Shown here: positions 17,815 to 26,702 of the stretch, in pieces | Numbering within the stretch: the stretch's first letter is position 1 | How the letters are laid out: each line of letters starts with the position of its first letter | Assembly (NCBI RefSeq): GCF_013618475.1 | Contig: NZ_JABJVN010000014.1 | Location: 1-53,314 of the forward strand | Length of the DNA stretch: 53,314 nucleotides | Source of the DNA: Saccharibacillus deserti | GTDB lineage: Bacteria > Bacillota > Bacilli > Paenibacillales > Paenibacillaceae | Reading direction: 5' to 3' | Translations under genes and position numbers: made by a program | Notes under the pieces: model-generated | What the model saw: the letters and a program-made list of their open reading frames with translations, nothing else | Told to the model about the DNA's origin: nothing | Database searches by the model: none

Positions 17815-18642
17815 GTGAAAAAATTAAAACGAAGTGCACGATTGGTAGAGTTGACCCAGTTCCTGCTGGCAAGACCGCACACCTTGATTCCGCTCACGAC
17901 CTTTGCGGAAAGATACGGAGCGGCAAAGTCGTCGATCAGTGAAGATCTGGCGATTATCAAGGAAGTGTTCGAGGAAGAAGGCATGGGCGAGCTGCAGACG
18001 CTGGCCGGAGCCGCAGGCGGCGTCAAATACATCCCGCGGGTATCGGAAGAGCGGGCGCTCGGCATCATCGACAAGGTCTGCCGCAAGCTGGAAGAACCGG
18101 GACGCATTCTGCCGGGCGGTTATCTCTACATGTCGGATCTGCTCGGGCAGCCGCATCTCGTGAACGAAATCGGCGATATTTTTGCGACCATTTTTGGCGG
18201 GAAGAATATCGACGTGGTGATGACGGTCGAAACGAAAGGCATTCCGATCGCTTACGCCACGGGTGCCAAACTGAATCTGCCGGTCGTCCTCGTTCGCCGT
18301 GACCATCAGGTGACGGAAGGCTCGGCGGTGAGCATCAACTACGTATCGGGTTCGCACAAGAGCATTCATACGATGACGCTGTCGCGGCGGGCGATGAAGG
18401 AGAAGTCCCGTGTGCTGATCGTGGACGACTTCATGAAAGCGGGCGGAACCGTACGCGGCATGATCGACCTGCTGGCCGAGTTCAATGCGGAAGTTGCCGG
18501 AGTGGGCGTTCTGCTCGATTCGGGTTCGGTGGATTCGGAAGAGCGTCTGTTCGAGGATTATGTCTCGTTGGTGACGCTGGAGACGGTCGACTCGAAGACA
18601 CGTACGGTAGGCGTTAAGCCGGGCAACTATTTCGAAAAATAA
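17815..18642 (+). CDS. purR: Purine operon repressor
   Basis: A 275-residue Bacillales-type PurR. It has an N-terminal winged-helix DNA-binding domain (about 1-72) and a C-terminal phosphoribosyltransferase-like domain that senses PRPP. The PRPP motif VLIVDDFMKAGGT (about 200-212) is intact, as are ERYGAAKSSISEDL and GAAGGVKYIP. PRPP lifts repression of purine synthesis genes. The GTG at 17815 gives the normal start (MKKLKRSARLVELT) behind GCGAGGA. Note that prs, which makes PRPP, is three genes downstream. The usual neighbour yabJ (RidA family) is missing. Confidence 0.96.
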   Translation: MKKLKRSARLVELTQFLLARPHTLIPLTTFAERYGAAKSSISEDLAIIKEVFEEEGMGELQTLAGAAGGVKYIPRVSEERALGIIDKVCRKLEEPGRILPGGYLYMSDLLGQPHLVNEIGDIFATIFGGKNIDVVMTVETKGIPIAYATGAKLNLPVVLVRRDHQVTEGSAVSINYVSGSHKSIHTMTLSRRAMKEKSRVLIVDDFMKAGGTVRGMIDLLAEFNAEVAGVGVLLDSGSVDSEERLFEDYVSLVTLETVDSKTRTVGVKPGNYFEK

Positions 18643-18673
18643 CGGCGGCTGCCTCTTTCAAAAAATCGGCTTC

Positions 18674-18707
18674 AAAAGCATTTCCTCTTCGGGAAATGCT
18701 TTTTTTG
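18674..18707 (+). terminator. Terminator after purR
   Basis: A 12-bp stem (18674-18685 with 18692-18703) and a run of seven T residues, 30 bases after the purR stop. The rest of the 313-bp gap up to spoVG holds the spoVG promoter and nothing else I recognise. Confidence 0.9.
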
Positions 18708-18888
18708 TTCAAAAAACCCTTTTCCTTCAAAATGAAGGCAAATGTTTCGAAATGGCTTCCAAAAGGCTGAAACCATTTCGCGAACCTAACGTATTGATAA
18801 CGAGTTTCAACGGAAAATGGCGGTATCTGTCGATTTCGTGAAGAAAACGAAAAAAAATCCGAAATTCTTGAATTTTTGTCCGCAAAAA

Positions 18889-18915
18889 GAAGGATTTCGG
18901 ATACCGGTGTGGAAT
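18889..18915 (+). promoter_or_regulatory. Sigma-H-type promoter of spoVG
   Basis: GAAGGATTT (18889-18897) and GTGGAAT (18909-18915) with an 11-base spacer fit the sigma-H consensus RNAGGAWWW-N11/12-RNNGAAT. The same arrangement drives spoVG in B. subtilis. No equally good sigma-A promoter is seen nearby. Confidence 0.75.
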
Positions 18916-18955
18916 AATACACCAAGTCTTCTAATGATAAAGGTGGTGAACCTAA

Positions 18956-19252
18956 ATGGAAATTACGGCTGTTAGACTCCGCCGCGTCAACTCCGAAGGT
19001 AGAATGAAGGCAATCGCTTCGATTACCATCGACGACGAGTTTGTCGTTCACGACATTCGGGTGATCGACGGAAATAACGGAATGTTCGTTGCAATGCCAA
19101 GCAAGCGTACACCGGACGGAGAATTCCGGGATATCGCCCATCCGATCTCTTCGGGCACCCGCGAGAAGATCCAAGCTGCCGTTCTGGACGAATACGAGCG
19201 TGCAGGCGTGGAAGGCGCGGAAATCGAAGAAGTTATCGAGGAAGGCGCGTAA
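18956..19252 (+). CDS. spoVG: SpoVG nucleic-acid-binding regulator
   Basis: A 98-residue SpoVG family protein with the conserved core [32 protein letters not shown] and [20 protein letters not shown]. The basic C-terminal side of the fold binds DNA and RNA in Listeria and Staphylococcus; in B. subtilis it influences asymmetric septation. The family is common in non-sporulating Firmicutes, so its presence does not imply sporulation. AAAGGTGGTG precedes the ATG. An acidic C-terminal tail (EEVIEEGA) is typical. Confidence 0.97.
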   Translation: MEITAVRLRRVNSEGRMKAIASITIDDEFVVHDIRVIDGNNGMFVAMPSKRTPDGEFRDIAHPISSGTREKIQAAVLDEYERAGVEGAEIEEVIEEGA

Positions 19253-19275
19253 GCCACACATAATCAGATAGAACG

Positions 19276-19308
19276 GGGAGCCGGGGGATTCGGTTCCCTT
19301 TTCTTTTT
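19276..19308 (+). terminator. Terminator after spoVG
   Basis: GGGAGCCG (19276-19283) pairs with CGGTTCCC (19291-19298, one G-T pair), followed by TTTTCTTTTT. Confidence 0.85.
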
Positions 19309-19336
19309 GCCGGGAATGCGATATATTCAGTATAGT
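19307..19336 (+). promoter_or_regulatory. Probable sigma-A promoter of glmU
   Basis: TTGCCG (19307-19312) and TATAGT (19331-19336) are 18 bases apart. The -35 element overlaps the T run of the spoVG terminator. The transcript leader would be about 165 bases. Confidence 0.5.
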
Positions 19337-19446
19337 AAAAAGATCAAATTCGCATCTGTGCCAAGCGCGGACGCATTTCGCGTGCGGATGAATGACATAG
19401 ACGCAGCAGAAGACGCAGAAATAGCGGCCGAAGGGTCGAATCCTTA

Positions 19447-19478
19447 ATAACCGTCGCCTCCAGAGGCAACGGTTATTT
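19447..19478 (+). promoter_or_regulatory. Leader hairpin ahead of glmU, able to pair with its ribosome binding site
   Basis: AATAACCGT pairs with ACGGTTATT, and GCCT with AGGC, giving a long hairpin with single mismatch. CGCCTCC in its 5' arm (19455-19461) is also fully complementary to GGAGGCG (19494-19500), the glmU Shine-Dalgarno region. The two pairings exclude each other. Confidence 0.45.
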
Positions 19479-19505
19479 CCGGGTAAACAAAGAGGAGGCG
19501 GAGCA

Positions 19506-20906
19506 TTGAAGAGGATGGCGATTGTTCTTGCCGCCGGCAAGGGCAAACGAATGAAGTCGAAGCTGTATAAGGTGCTGCATCCGGTATGCGGCAAGCCGAT
19601 GGTGGGACACGTGGTAGACACGGTCCGCCGCACGAACAGCGAGCGTACGGTAGTCATCGTGGGCCACGGAGCGGAAGAGGTAAAGTCCTACCTTGGCGAT
19701 CAGGTGGATTATGCGCTTCAAGCCGATCAGCTCGGTACGGGCCACGCCGTACGCCAGGCGGAGGAACTTCTGGGCAAGGAAGAAGGAACGACGATTCTGA
19801 TCTGCGGCGATACGCCGCTCGTCCGTGCGGAAACGATCGAAGCGATGATCGCCCTGCACGAAGGCGAAGGAGCGGCAGCGACCATTTTGACGGCGGTTCC
19901 CGAGGATCCGACCGGTCTCGGACGCATTATCCGCGGGGAAGACGGCGGCGTACTGCGTATCGTCGAACAGAAAGACTGCTCGCCGGAAGAAGATGCCGTA
20001 AAAGAAATCAATACGGGCACCTACTGTTTCGACAACCGCAAGCTGTTCGAAGCGCTGGCCAAAGTAACGAACGAGAATGCCCAGGGCGAATACTATATTA
20101 CGGACGTAATCGGGATTTTACAGGGCGAAGGGGAGAAGATTGCCGCCTACGCCACGCAGGACCTGACCGAGTCGATCGGTGTCAACGACCGCGTCGTGCT
20201 GTCCCAGGCTGAAGCGGCGATGCGCGAGCGCATCGTACGCGGGCATATGCTGGGCGGCGTCACCGTGATCGATCCGGCTTCGACCTATATCGGCGCCGAT
20301 GTCCAAATCGGTTCCGATACCCTCCTCTATCCGGGTACCGTGATTAAGGGACAAACCGTAATCGGGGAAGAATGCACGATCGGTCCGAACAGCGAGATCG
20401 AAAATGCGGAAATCGGCGACGGAACCAGCGTATCCCATTCCGTGATCCGCGATTCCAAAGTCGGCGACCACGTGTCTGTCGGACCGTTCGCCCACCTGCG
20501 CCCGGGTTCAAGCCTGGCGGAGGGCGTGAAAGTCGGCAACTTCGTCGAAGTGAAAAATGCCGAGATCGGGCAGGATTCCAAAGTCTCCCACCTGAGCTAT
20601 GTGGGTGACGCCAAAGTCGGCAGCCGGGTCAATATCGGCTGCGGAGCCATCACCGTCAATTACGACGGATTCAACAAGTCGCTGACCGAGATCGAAGACG
20701 ATGCTTTTGTCGGCAGCAACGTGAACCTGATCGCACCGGTTCGCGTCGGACAAGGAGCCTACGTGGTGGCCGGTTCGACGATCACCAAGCAGGTACCGGC
20801 AGGAGACCTGGCCATCGGAAGAGCGCGCCAGGAGAACAAGCCGGGTTATGCCGATAAGATCAAGGCTCGCGCCAAAGCAAAAAAGGAAGCGGGCAAAAGC
20901 AACTAA
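19506..20906 (+). CDS. glmU: Bifunctional GlcNAc-1-P uridyltransferase / GlcN-1-P acetyltransferase
   Basis: A 466-residue enzyme making UDP-N-acetylglucosamine, the precursor of peptidoglycan and teichoic acids. The N-terminal pyrophosphorylase domain shows [19 protein letters not shown] and [13 protein letters not shown]; the C-terminal left-handed beta-helix has hexapeptide repeats and the acetyl-CoA region [11 protein letters not shown]. The TTG start at 19506 sits 7 bases from GAGGAGG; an ATG three codons in (19515) is possible but further away. A short basic tail ([10 protein letters not shown]) follows the helix. Confidence 0.97.
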   Translation: MKRMAIVLAAGKGKRMKSKLYKVLHPVCGKPMVGHVVDTVRRTNSERTVVIVGHGAEEVKSYLGDQVDYALQADQLGTGHAVRQAEELLGKEEGTTILICGDTPLVRAETIEAMIALHEGEGAAATILTAVPEDPTGLGRIIRGEDGGVLRIVEQKDCSPEEDAVKEINTGTYCFDNRKLFEALAKVTNENAQGEYYITDVIGILQGEGEKIAAYATQDLTESIGVNDRVVLSQAEAAMRERIVRGHMLGGVTVIDPASTYIGADVQIGSDTLLYPGTVIKGQTVIGEECTIGPNSEIENAEIGDGTSVSHSVIRDSKVGDHVSVGPFAHLRPGSSLAEGVKVGNFVEVKNAEIGQDSKVSHLSYVGDAKVGSRVNIGCGAITVNYDGFNKSLTEIEDDAFVGSNVNLIAPVRVGQGAYVVAGSTITKQVPAGDLAIGRARQENKPGYADKIKARAKAKKEAGKSN

Positions 20907-21099
20907 AACGGCAAAACACAGCGCCGTTTCCCTACCGATTTGGATAGTCGGTTCAGGAACGGCGCCGCGCTTCGGGAGTTCGAGACAGTCGGGAAAGCTG
21001 AAGCTCCGCCATCCGCGCAAGCGGTATTGTTTTACCGGAGACCGTACGGCCTTAGGCTGCCCGGTCCACTAATGACCAGCACGGAGGGTTTACACTACT

Positions 21100-22050
21100 A
21101 TGACTTATTGCGATTCAAAGCTGAAAATATTCACGTGCAATTCGAACCCCAAGCTGGCGAACCAGATCGCCGACTATATCGGAATTCCGATGGGAGAATC
21201 GCACACGACGAGCTTTAGTGACGGAGAGATCCAGGTCAAATTGTCCGAAAGCGTGCGCGGAAGCCACGTGTACATCATTCAGTCGACTTGTTTGCCCGTC
21301 AACGACAATCTGATGGAACTGCTGGTCATGGTCGACGCGCTGAAACGCGCTTCCGCAAAAAGCATTAATGTTGTCATTCCGTATTACGGCTATGCCCGTC
21401 AAGACCGCAAGGCACGCTCGCGCGATCCGATTACGGCCAAACTGGTCGCGGATCTGATCGAGAAGGCCGGTGCTCATCGCGTTATCGCGATGGACCTGCA
21501 TGCCATGCAGATTCAGGGCTTCTTCGATATCCCGGTCGACCACCTTCTGGGCGTGCCGATTCTGGCGCAGTATTTCCGGTCGAAACAAATCGAGAATCCG
21601 ATCGTGGTCTCGCCGGACCACGGCGGCGTTGTGCGCGCACGCAAACTTGCGGACCTGCTTAACGCTCCGCTGGCAATCATCGACAAACGCCGTCCGGAAC
21701 CGAACGTCAGCGAAGTCATGAACATTATCGGGAACATCGAAGGCAAAACGGCGATCCTGATCGATGACATCATCGACACGGCCGGCACGATCGTACTCGG
21801 TGCGAACGCATTGGTCGAAGGCGGAGCCAAAGAAGTCTACGCCTGCTGCACGCATCCGGTCCTGTCCGGACCGGCAATGGAACGTCTCGAGAACTCGCCT
21901 TTAAAAGAAGTGATCGTGACCGATACGATTCCGATCACCCACCCTAATCCGACAAACAAACTCAAAGTGCTGTCCGTGGCTCCGCTGCTGGGCGAAGCGA
22001 TCATTCGCGTGCACGAAGAGCTGTCGATCAGCAAGCTGTTTGAAATCTGA
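21100..22050 (+). CDS. prs: Ribose-phosphate pyrophosphokinase
   Basis: A 316-residue PRPP synthetase that transfers pyrophosphate from ATP to ribose-5-phosphate. PRPP feeds purine, pyrimidine, NAD, histidine and tryptophan synthesis and is the effector of PurR encoded upstream. Motifs seen: [27 protein letters not shown], the flexible loop with [12 protein letters not shown], and the PRPP loop DDIIDTAGT. The ATG follows GGAGGG at 11 bases. The gene is 193 bp after glmU. B. subtilis has ctc (general-stress ribosomal protein L25) next; it is missing here. Confidence 0.97.
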   Translation: MTYCDSKLKIFTCNSNPKLANQIADYIGIPMGESHTTSFSDGEIQVKLSESVRGSHVYIIQSTCLPVNDNLMELLVMVDALKRASAKSINVVIPYYGYARQDRKARSRDPITAKLVADLIEKAGAHRVIAMDLHAMQIQGFFDIPVDHLLGVPILAQYFRSKQIENPIVVSPDHGGVVRARKLADLLNAPLAIIDKRRPEPNVSEVMNIIGNIEGKTAILIDDIIDTAGTIVLGANALVEGGAKEVYACCTHPVLSGPAMERLENSPLKEVIVTDTIPITHPNPTNKLKVLSVAPLLGEAIIRVHEELSISKLFEI

Positions 22051-22078
22051 TTCTTCCGATCGCCATAAGACCTATGCG

Positions 22079-22112
22079 GGTTACGTCCCCTTCTCCGAAG
22101 GAACGTAACCCT
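22079..22112. terminator. Hairpin between convergent prs and the small minus-strand gene
   Basis: GGGTTACGT and ACGTAACCC form a perfect 9-bp stem around a CCCCTTCTCCGAAGGA loop region. It is symmetrical and lies between convergent genes, so it may end both transcripts, although T runs are weak. Confidence 0.55.
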
Positions 22113-22166
22113 TCTCGGCGTGACCCGTTCCCGGGTTGACCGGGAAGCTTGCAGGCCGGGTCCTCA

Positions 22167-22364
22167 GTATCCCGGACGCGAGAGAAACACATAGCGGCCG
22201 CGGTGGTAAAGCGAACGGCCGATTTCGATAAAGCTTTCGTGAATGCCGGTGATCATTCCGATATCCACAGGGACGTCGTGGTGATAGACTTCGACAGGTA
22301 CGCCGGCGTTCATATGATCGTGAAAGTGACGGTTGTCTTTGAGCAAGGCTCCGAATTTGTACAT
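22167..22364 (-). CDS. Small protein of unknown function
   Basis: A 65- to 66-residue protein, MYKFGALLKDNRHFHDHM at the N-terminus and ending in SRPGY. The stop is at 22164-22166. Codon use (third positions rich in C and G) matches the neighbours. AAAGGAGC lies 12 bases upstream of the ATG, a rather long spacing. It is rich in histidine and aromatic residues, with no membrane segment or signal peptide and no family I can name with confidence. It is convergent to prs and divergent from pth. Confidence 0.6.
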
Positions 22365-22396
22365 GCCGCTTTACAGCTCCTTTGTTGAAGGGACTG

Positions 22397-22437
22397 GCAC
22401 GGCGCACTGCAGCCAGGCTGCAGCGTTCCGTGCTTTT
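22397..22437 (+). other. Strong hairpin upstream of pth, antisense side of the small gene's leader
   Basis: GCACGG (22397-22402) pairs with CCGTGC (22428-22433), and CTGCAG occurs on both sides of the inner stem; TTTT follows on the plus strand. It could end plus-strand read-through from prs or fold in the leader of the minus-strand gene. Confidence 0.5.
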
Positions 22438-22518
22438 GTCTCTACTATGCTTTATCCGTATATTGTAACAAAAATACGCATCAGAACCATAACGATTGCA
22501 GGCGAGGAGTCGTAGCGG

Positions 22519-23079
22519 ATGAAATGGATCGTAGGTCTGGGGAATCCCGGGAAAAATTATGAAAAAACGCGTCATAACGTCGGGTTCATGGCTTTGGACC
22601 GTCTGGCGCAGAAACACGGCATTTCCATCAATCAGAGCAAATGCAAAGCGCTGATCGGAGAAGGCACGGTCGGCCGCGAGAAAATCGTATTGATCAAACC
22701 GATGACCTTCATGAATCTGTCGGGCGAATCGGTTCGCGCCTATATGGACTATTATAAAGTCGAACTCAAAGATTTGATTGTCGTCTATGACGACCTCGAC
22801 ACCGAAGTCGGCCGCGTCCGGCTGCGCTACCAGGGCAGCGCCGGCGGCCATAACGGCATCAAGTCGATTATTCAGCATACCGGCACGCAGACTTTCGATC
22901 GTGTGCGTATGGGCATTTCCCGCCCGCAAAACGGCATGGCCATTGTCGATTATGTGCTGGCCCCTTTTTCAAAAGCGGAGCAGCCTTTGCTGGACGAAAT
23001 GATCGAAAAGACATGCGAGGCGCTCGAACACAGTCTGGACCATACGTTCGAACAAACGATGGCCCGGTTCAACGGATAA
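22519..23079 (+). CDS. pth: Peptidyl-tRNA hydrolase
   Basis: A 186-residue enzyme that releases tRNA from prematurely dropped peptidyl-tRNA. Conserved WIVGLGNPGKNYEKTRHNVGF (catalytic asparagine and histidine near residues 9-19), KPMTFMNLSG, and YDDLDTEVGRVRLR are all present. It is the equivalent of B. subtilis spoVC. GCGAGGAG lies upstream of the ATG. In B. subtilis the next gene is fin (yabK), a forespore regulator; here mfd follows directly. Confidence 0.97.
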   Translation: MKWIVGLGNPGKNYEKTRHNVGFMALDRLAQKHGISINQSKCKALIGEGTVGREKIVLIKPMTFMNLSGESVRAYMDYYKVELKDLIVVYDDLDTEVGRVRLRYQGSAGGHNGIKSIIQHTGTQTFDRVRMGISRPQNGMAIVDYVLAPFSKAEQPLLDEMIEKTCEALEHSLDHTFEQTMARFNG

Positions 23080-23168
23080 AGAAAGGCTTTGGCGTCGTGC
23101 GCCCAGCCGCATCGCAAAGCCTTCGTGCCGTATCTTTTTACTCCATAAGCATAAGAGAGGTGCCCCCC

Positions 23169-26100
23169 TTGTTAAACGCGCTTATCAAAGAAGTTGCCCG
23201 GGATCACGACTTCGTCTCGATCAAAGATGCCGTTTCGGCAGGGATGAAGGAACAGCTGGTCGCGGGCTTGTCGGGTTCGGCTCGCCAGCTGATGATGGCG
23301 GGTCTGCATCAGGAGCTGGAACGACCGCTGCTGATCGTCACGCACAATATTTTCTCGGCTCAAAAAATCGCGGATGATCTTCAGGAAGCGCTTCCCGAAG
23401 GCAGCGTACTGTTCTATCCGGCCAACGAATTGGTTGCGGCGGAATCCGCGATCTCAAGTCCGGAGACCATCGCCCAGCGTATTGAAGTGCTGACTCGCTG
23501 TGCGGACGGATTCAAAGGAGTGCTTGTCGTACCGTTTTCCGGTCTGCGGCGTTTTGTCCCGGATCCGGACGCTATTCGCTCCGCCCAACTGACGATTGAA
23601 GAAGGTTCGACTCTCGATCTGGAAGCTTTCCTGATGCGAATGGTCGAACTTGGCTATTCGCGTGTGGAACGCGTGGAGACCCGGGGAGAGATGAGCGTCC
23701 GCGGCGGAATCGTCGACTTTTTCCCGACGACATCCACGCTTGCTTACCGGGTCGAATTGTTCGACGACGAAGTCGATTCGATCCGTACATTCGATCCGGA
23801 AGACCAGCGTTCGATCGATAAGGTCAAACGCGTCCGTATTCTCCCGAGCCGCGAACTTGTGGCGAGCGGGGAACGGATGAAGCAGGGAGCCGATGCGGCT
23901 GCCGCCCTGCTGGAGAAACAGCTGGAGCGTATGACCGACCGCAAAGCCAAGACGGCTCTGCAGCAGGAAATCGGCCGGGAAATCGACCTGCTGCGCCAGC
24001 AGATCCATTTCCCGGAAATGTACAAATACGTGTCCCTGATCTATCCGGAACGACGGACGCTTTACGATTATATGCCGGAAAACACGCTGCTGCTGATGGA
24101 CGAGCCTTCGCGTCTGCTCGATACGGCCGCGCAGCTCGAACGGGACGAAGCCGAGTGGAACTTGCATCTGCTGCAAAGCGGGAAAAGCCTCCCGGATCTG
24201 CCGCTGGCGCTGGAAGGCGACAGCTCGATCTATCAGCGGCCGTTCCAGACGCTGTTCCTCTCCTTGTTCGTCCGCCAGATTCCGCGTACCCATCCCGGAC
24301 AGGTCGTCAATGTGGTCAGCCGGACCATGCAGGACTTCCACGGACAGATGAACGTGCTGAAGGCCGAGATGGGGCGTTGGAAAAAGTCCAATATGCGCGT
24401 TATCATGCTGGCCGGCGACGACGAGCGCGCCGCGCGGATCCGTCAGGTGCTGGAAGACTACGAGATCGAAACGCCGGAAATCATGCGCGGCCATCTGCAG
24501 GGCGGCTTCGAGCTGCCTTCCGCGCATCTCGTTGTCGTCACGGAAGGCGAACTGTTTGCGCAGAAGCAGCGTAAAGTACGCAAAAGCACCAGTACCAAGC
24601 AGATCGACAATGCCGAGCGGATCAAAAGCTATACCGAGCTGAAGGTAGGCGATTACGTGGTGCACCAGAATCACGGTATCGGCAAATATCTCGGCATCGG
24701 CACGCTTGAAGTTGCCGGCATCCACAAAGATTATATGCATATCATGTATGCCGGCGGAGACAAACTGTCGGTACCGATCGAACAGATCGACCTGATCCAG
24801 AAATACGTCGGCGCCGAAGACAAAGAACCGAAAGTCTACAAACTTGGCGGCAACGAATGGACAAGAGTCAAGACCAAAGTCCGTTCGTCCGTGCAGGACA
24901 TTGCCGACGATCTCATCAAACTGTATGCGGAACGCCAGGCATCGGCCGGCTACAGTTTCGACAAGGACACGCCGGACCAGAACGATTTCGAGAACACGTT
25001 CCCTTACGAGGAGACGCGCGACCAACTGCGGGCGATCGAAGAGATCAAGGGCGACATGGAAATGACCCGTCCGATGGACCGGCTGCTGTGCGGGGACGTG
25101 GGCTACGGCAAAACGGAAGTCGCGATCCGCGCCGCGTTCAAAGCGGCGATCGAAGGCAAGCAGGTGGCGATTCTCGTACCGACGACCATTTTGGCCCAGC
25201 AGCATTACGAGACGTTCCGGGAACGCTTCGAAGGGTATCCGTTCAACATCGGCGTGCTCAGCCGTTTCCGCTCGCGCAAAGAACAGAACGAGACGATCAA
25301 GGGCGTCAAGCAGGGAACGATCGACGTCATTATCGGCACGCACCGCATTCTGTCGCAGGACCTCGTATTCAAGGATCTCGGCCTGCTGATCGTCGACGAA
25401 GAACAGCGGTTCGGCGTGACGCACAAAGAAAAGCTGAAGCGGCTCAAGACCAACGTGGACGTGCTCACGCTGACGGCAACCCCGATTCCGCGTACGCTCC
25501 ATATGTCCATGCTGGGCGTCCGCGATCTGTCGGTCATCGAGACGCCGCCGGAGAACCGTTTCCCGGTGCAGACGTATGTGGTCGAATACAGCCCGACGCT
25601 CGTTCGCGAAGCGATCGAGCGGGAGCTCGCACGCGGCGGACAGGTCTACTACCTGTACAACCGTGTGCAGGGCATCCATGAGAAAGCGGCGGAAATTTCC
25701 GAACTCGTGCCGGACGCCCGCGTCAGCGTGGGTCACGGACAGATGAGCGAGCAGGAGTTGGAACGTACGATCCTGGACTTCCTCGAAGGCGAATCGGACG
25801 TTCTGGTCAGCACGAGCATCATCGAGACGGGCGTGGATATTCCGAACGTCAACACGCTGATTGTGCACGACGCGGACAAGATGGGGCTGTCGCAGCTGTA
25901 CCAGATGCGCGGGCGCGTAGGCCGTTCCAACCGGATCGCCTATGCCTATTTCTCTTATCAAAAAGACAAGGTGCTGACCGAAGTCGCCGAGAAACGTCTG
26001 CAGTCGATCAAGGAATTCACCGAACTTGGTTCCGGTTTCAAGATTGCCATGCGCGATCTGTCGATCCGCGGCGCGGGCAACCTGCTCGGCGCGGAACAGT

Positions 26101-26702
26101 CCGGCTTTATCGCGTCGGTCGGTTTCGACCTGTACTCGCAGATGCTGGCCGAAGAGATCCAGAAGCGCAAAATCTCGATGCTCGGCGAAGCGCCGGCGGA
26201 AGACAAGCACTGGAGCACGATGATCGACCTGTCGATCGATGCTTATCTCCCGGCGGATTATATCTACGACAGTATCCAGAAGATCGAAATTTACAAAAAA
26301 GTCGCGGCGGCAACGACATTCGAAGACGTGCTTGAACTGGAAGACGAACTGCTCGACCGGTTCGGCGAACTGCCGGAAGCCGTCGTACGCCTGATGCAGG
26401 TCGCCCGCTTCAAAATTTACGGCCGTGCGTACGGTATCGAAAGCATCGCGAGAAAAGGAGACGATCTTGCGGTTACTTTCTACGAAGGACAGGAGAAAGC
26501 CGCCGAGCCGTCCAAACTTGCGCAAATTGGAAATCGATTCGAAAGCAGTGTACAATTTAAGCAGGGCACACCTCTTGCGTTCCACGTCAAAGGCAGGAAC
26601 CTGCCGGAATCCGGGCGTCTCGAGACGCTGGAACGGGTTCTGGATGCCCTCCAAGAAGCGTTCAAATCGAAGGGAGAACTTCATGATGCAGTTAAGTCAT
26701 AA
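23169..26702 (+). CDS. mfd: Transcription-repair coupling factor Mfd
   Basis: A 1177-residue ATP-dependent translocase that removes RNA polymerase stalled at lesions and recruits UvrA. Domains in order: a UvrB-like N-terminal region (about 1-350, with GLSGSARQLM), the RNA polymerase interacting domain (about 490-560, GDYVVHQNHGIGKYLGI), the helicase core with Walker A GDVGYGKTE (about 642) and DEEQRFG, motif VI with RGRVGRS, and a C-terminal TRCF domain. The TTG at 23169 is chosen because it follows AGAGAGGTG and gives the normal family N-terminus; longer in-frame readings run through pth. It overlaps the next gene by 20 bases. Confidence 0.96.
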   Translation: MLNALIKEVARDHDFVSIKDAVSAGMKEQLVAGLSGSARQLMMAGLHQELERPLLIVTHNIFSAQKIADDLQEALPEGSVLFYPANELVAAESAISSPETIAQRIEVLTRCADGFKGVLVVPFSGLRRFVPDPDAIRSAQLTIEEGSTLDLEAFLMRMVELGYSRVERVETRGEMSVRGGIVDFFPTTSTLAYRVELFDDEVDSIRTFDPEDQRSIDKVKRVRILPSRELVASGERMKQGADAAAALLEKQLERMTDRKAKTALQQEIGREIDLLRQQIHFPEMYKYVSLIYPERRTLYDYMPENTLLLMDEPSRLLDTAAQLERDEAEWNLHLLQSGKSLPDLPLALEGDSSIYQRPFQTLFLSLFVRQIPRTHPGQVVNVVSRTMQDFHGQMNVLKAEMGRWKKSNMRVIMLAGDDERAARIRQVLEDYEIETPEIMRGHLQGGFELPSAHLVVVTEGELFAQKQRKVRKSTSTKQIDNAERIKSYTELKVGDYVVHQNHGIGKYLGIGTLEVAGIHKDYMHIMYAGGDKLSVPIEQIDLIQKYVGAEDKEPKVYKLGGNEWTRVKTKVRSSVQDIADDLIKLYAERQASAGYSFDKDTPDQNDFENTFPYEETRDQLRAIEEIKGDMEMTRPMDRLLCGDVGYGKTEVAIRAAFKAAIEGKQVAILVPTTILAQQHYETFRERFEGYPFNIGVLSRFRSRKEQNETIKGVKQGTIDVIIGTHRILSQDLVFKDLGLLIVDEEQRFGVTHKEKLKRLKTNVDVLTLTATPIPRTLHMSMLGVRDLSVIETPPENRFPVQTYVVEYSPTLVREAIERELARGGQVYYLYNRVQGIHEKAAEISELVPDARVSVGHGQMSEQELERTILDFLEGESDVLVSTSIIETGVDIPNVNTLIVHDADKMGLSQLYQMRGRVGRSNRIAYAYFSYQKDKVLTEVAEKRLQSIKEFTELGSGFKIAMRDLSIRGAGNLLGAEQSGFIASVGFDLYSQMLAEEIQKRKISMLGEAPAEDKHWSTMIDLSIDAYLPADYIYDSIQKIEIYKKVAAATTFEDVLELEDELLDRFGELPEAVVRLMQVARFKIYGRAYGIESIARKGDDLAVTFYEGQEKAAEPSKLAQIGNRFESSVQFKQGTPLAFHVKGRNLPESGRLETLERVLDALQEAFKSKGELHDAVKS

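Noticed and set aside
19425..19445. GGGTCGAATCC resembling a tRNA T-arm upstream of glmU
   Set aside because: No acceptor stem, anticodon arm or D-arm can be built around it.
23454..26684. A 1076-codon open frame on the minus strand opposite mfd
   Set aside because: It is a shadow of mfd: the protein has no recognisable domain and an unnatural composition, while the plus strand encodes a complete Mfd.
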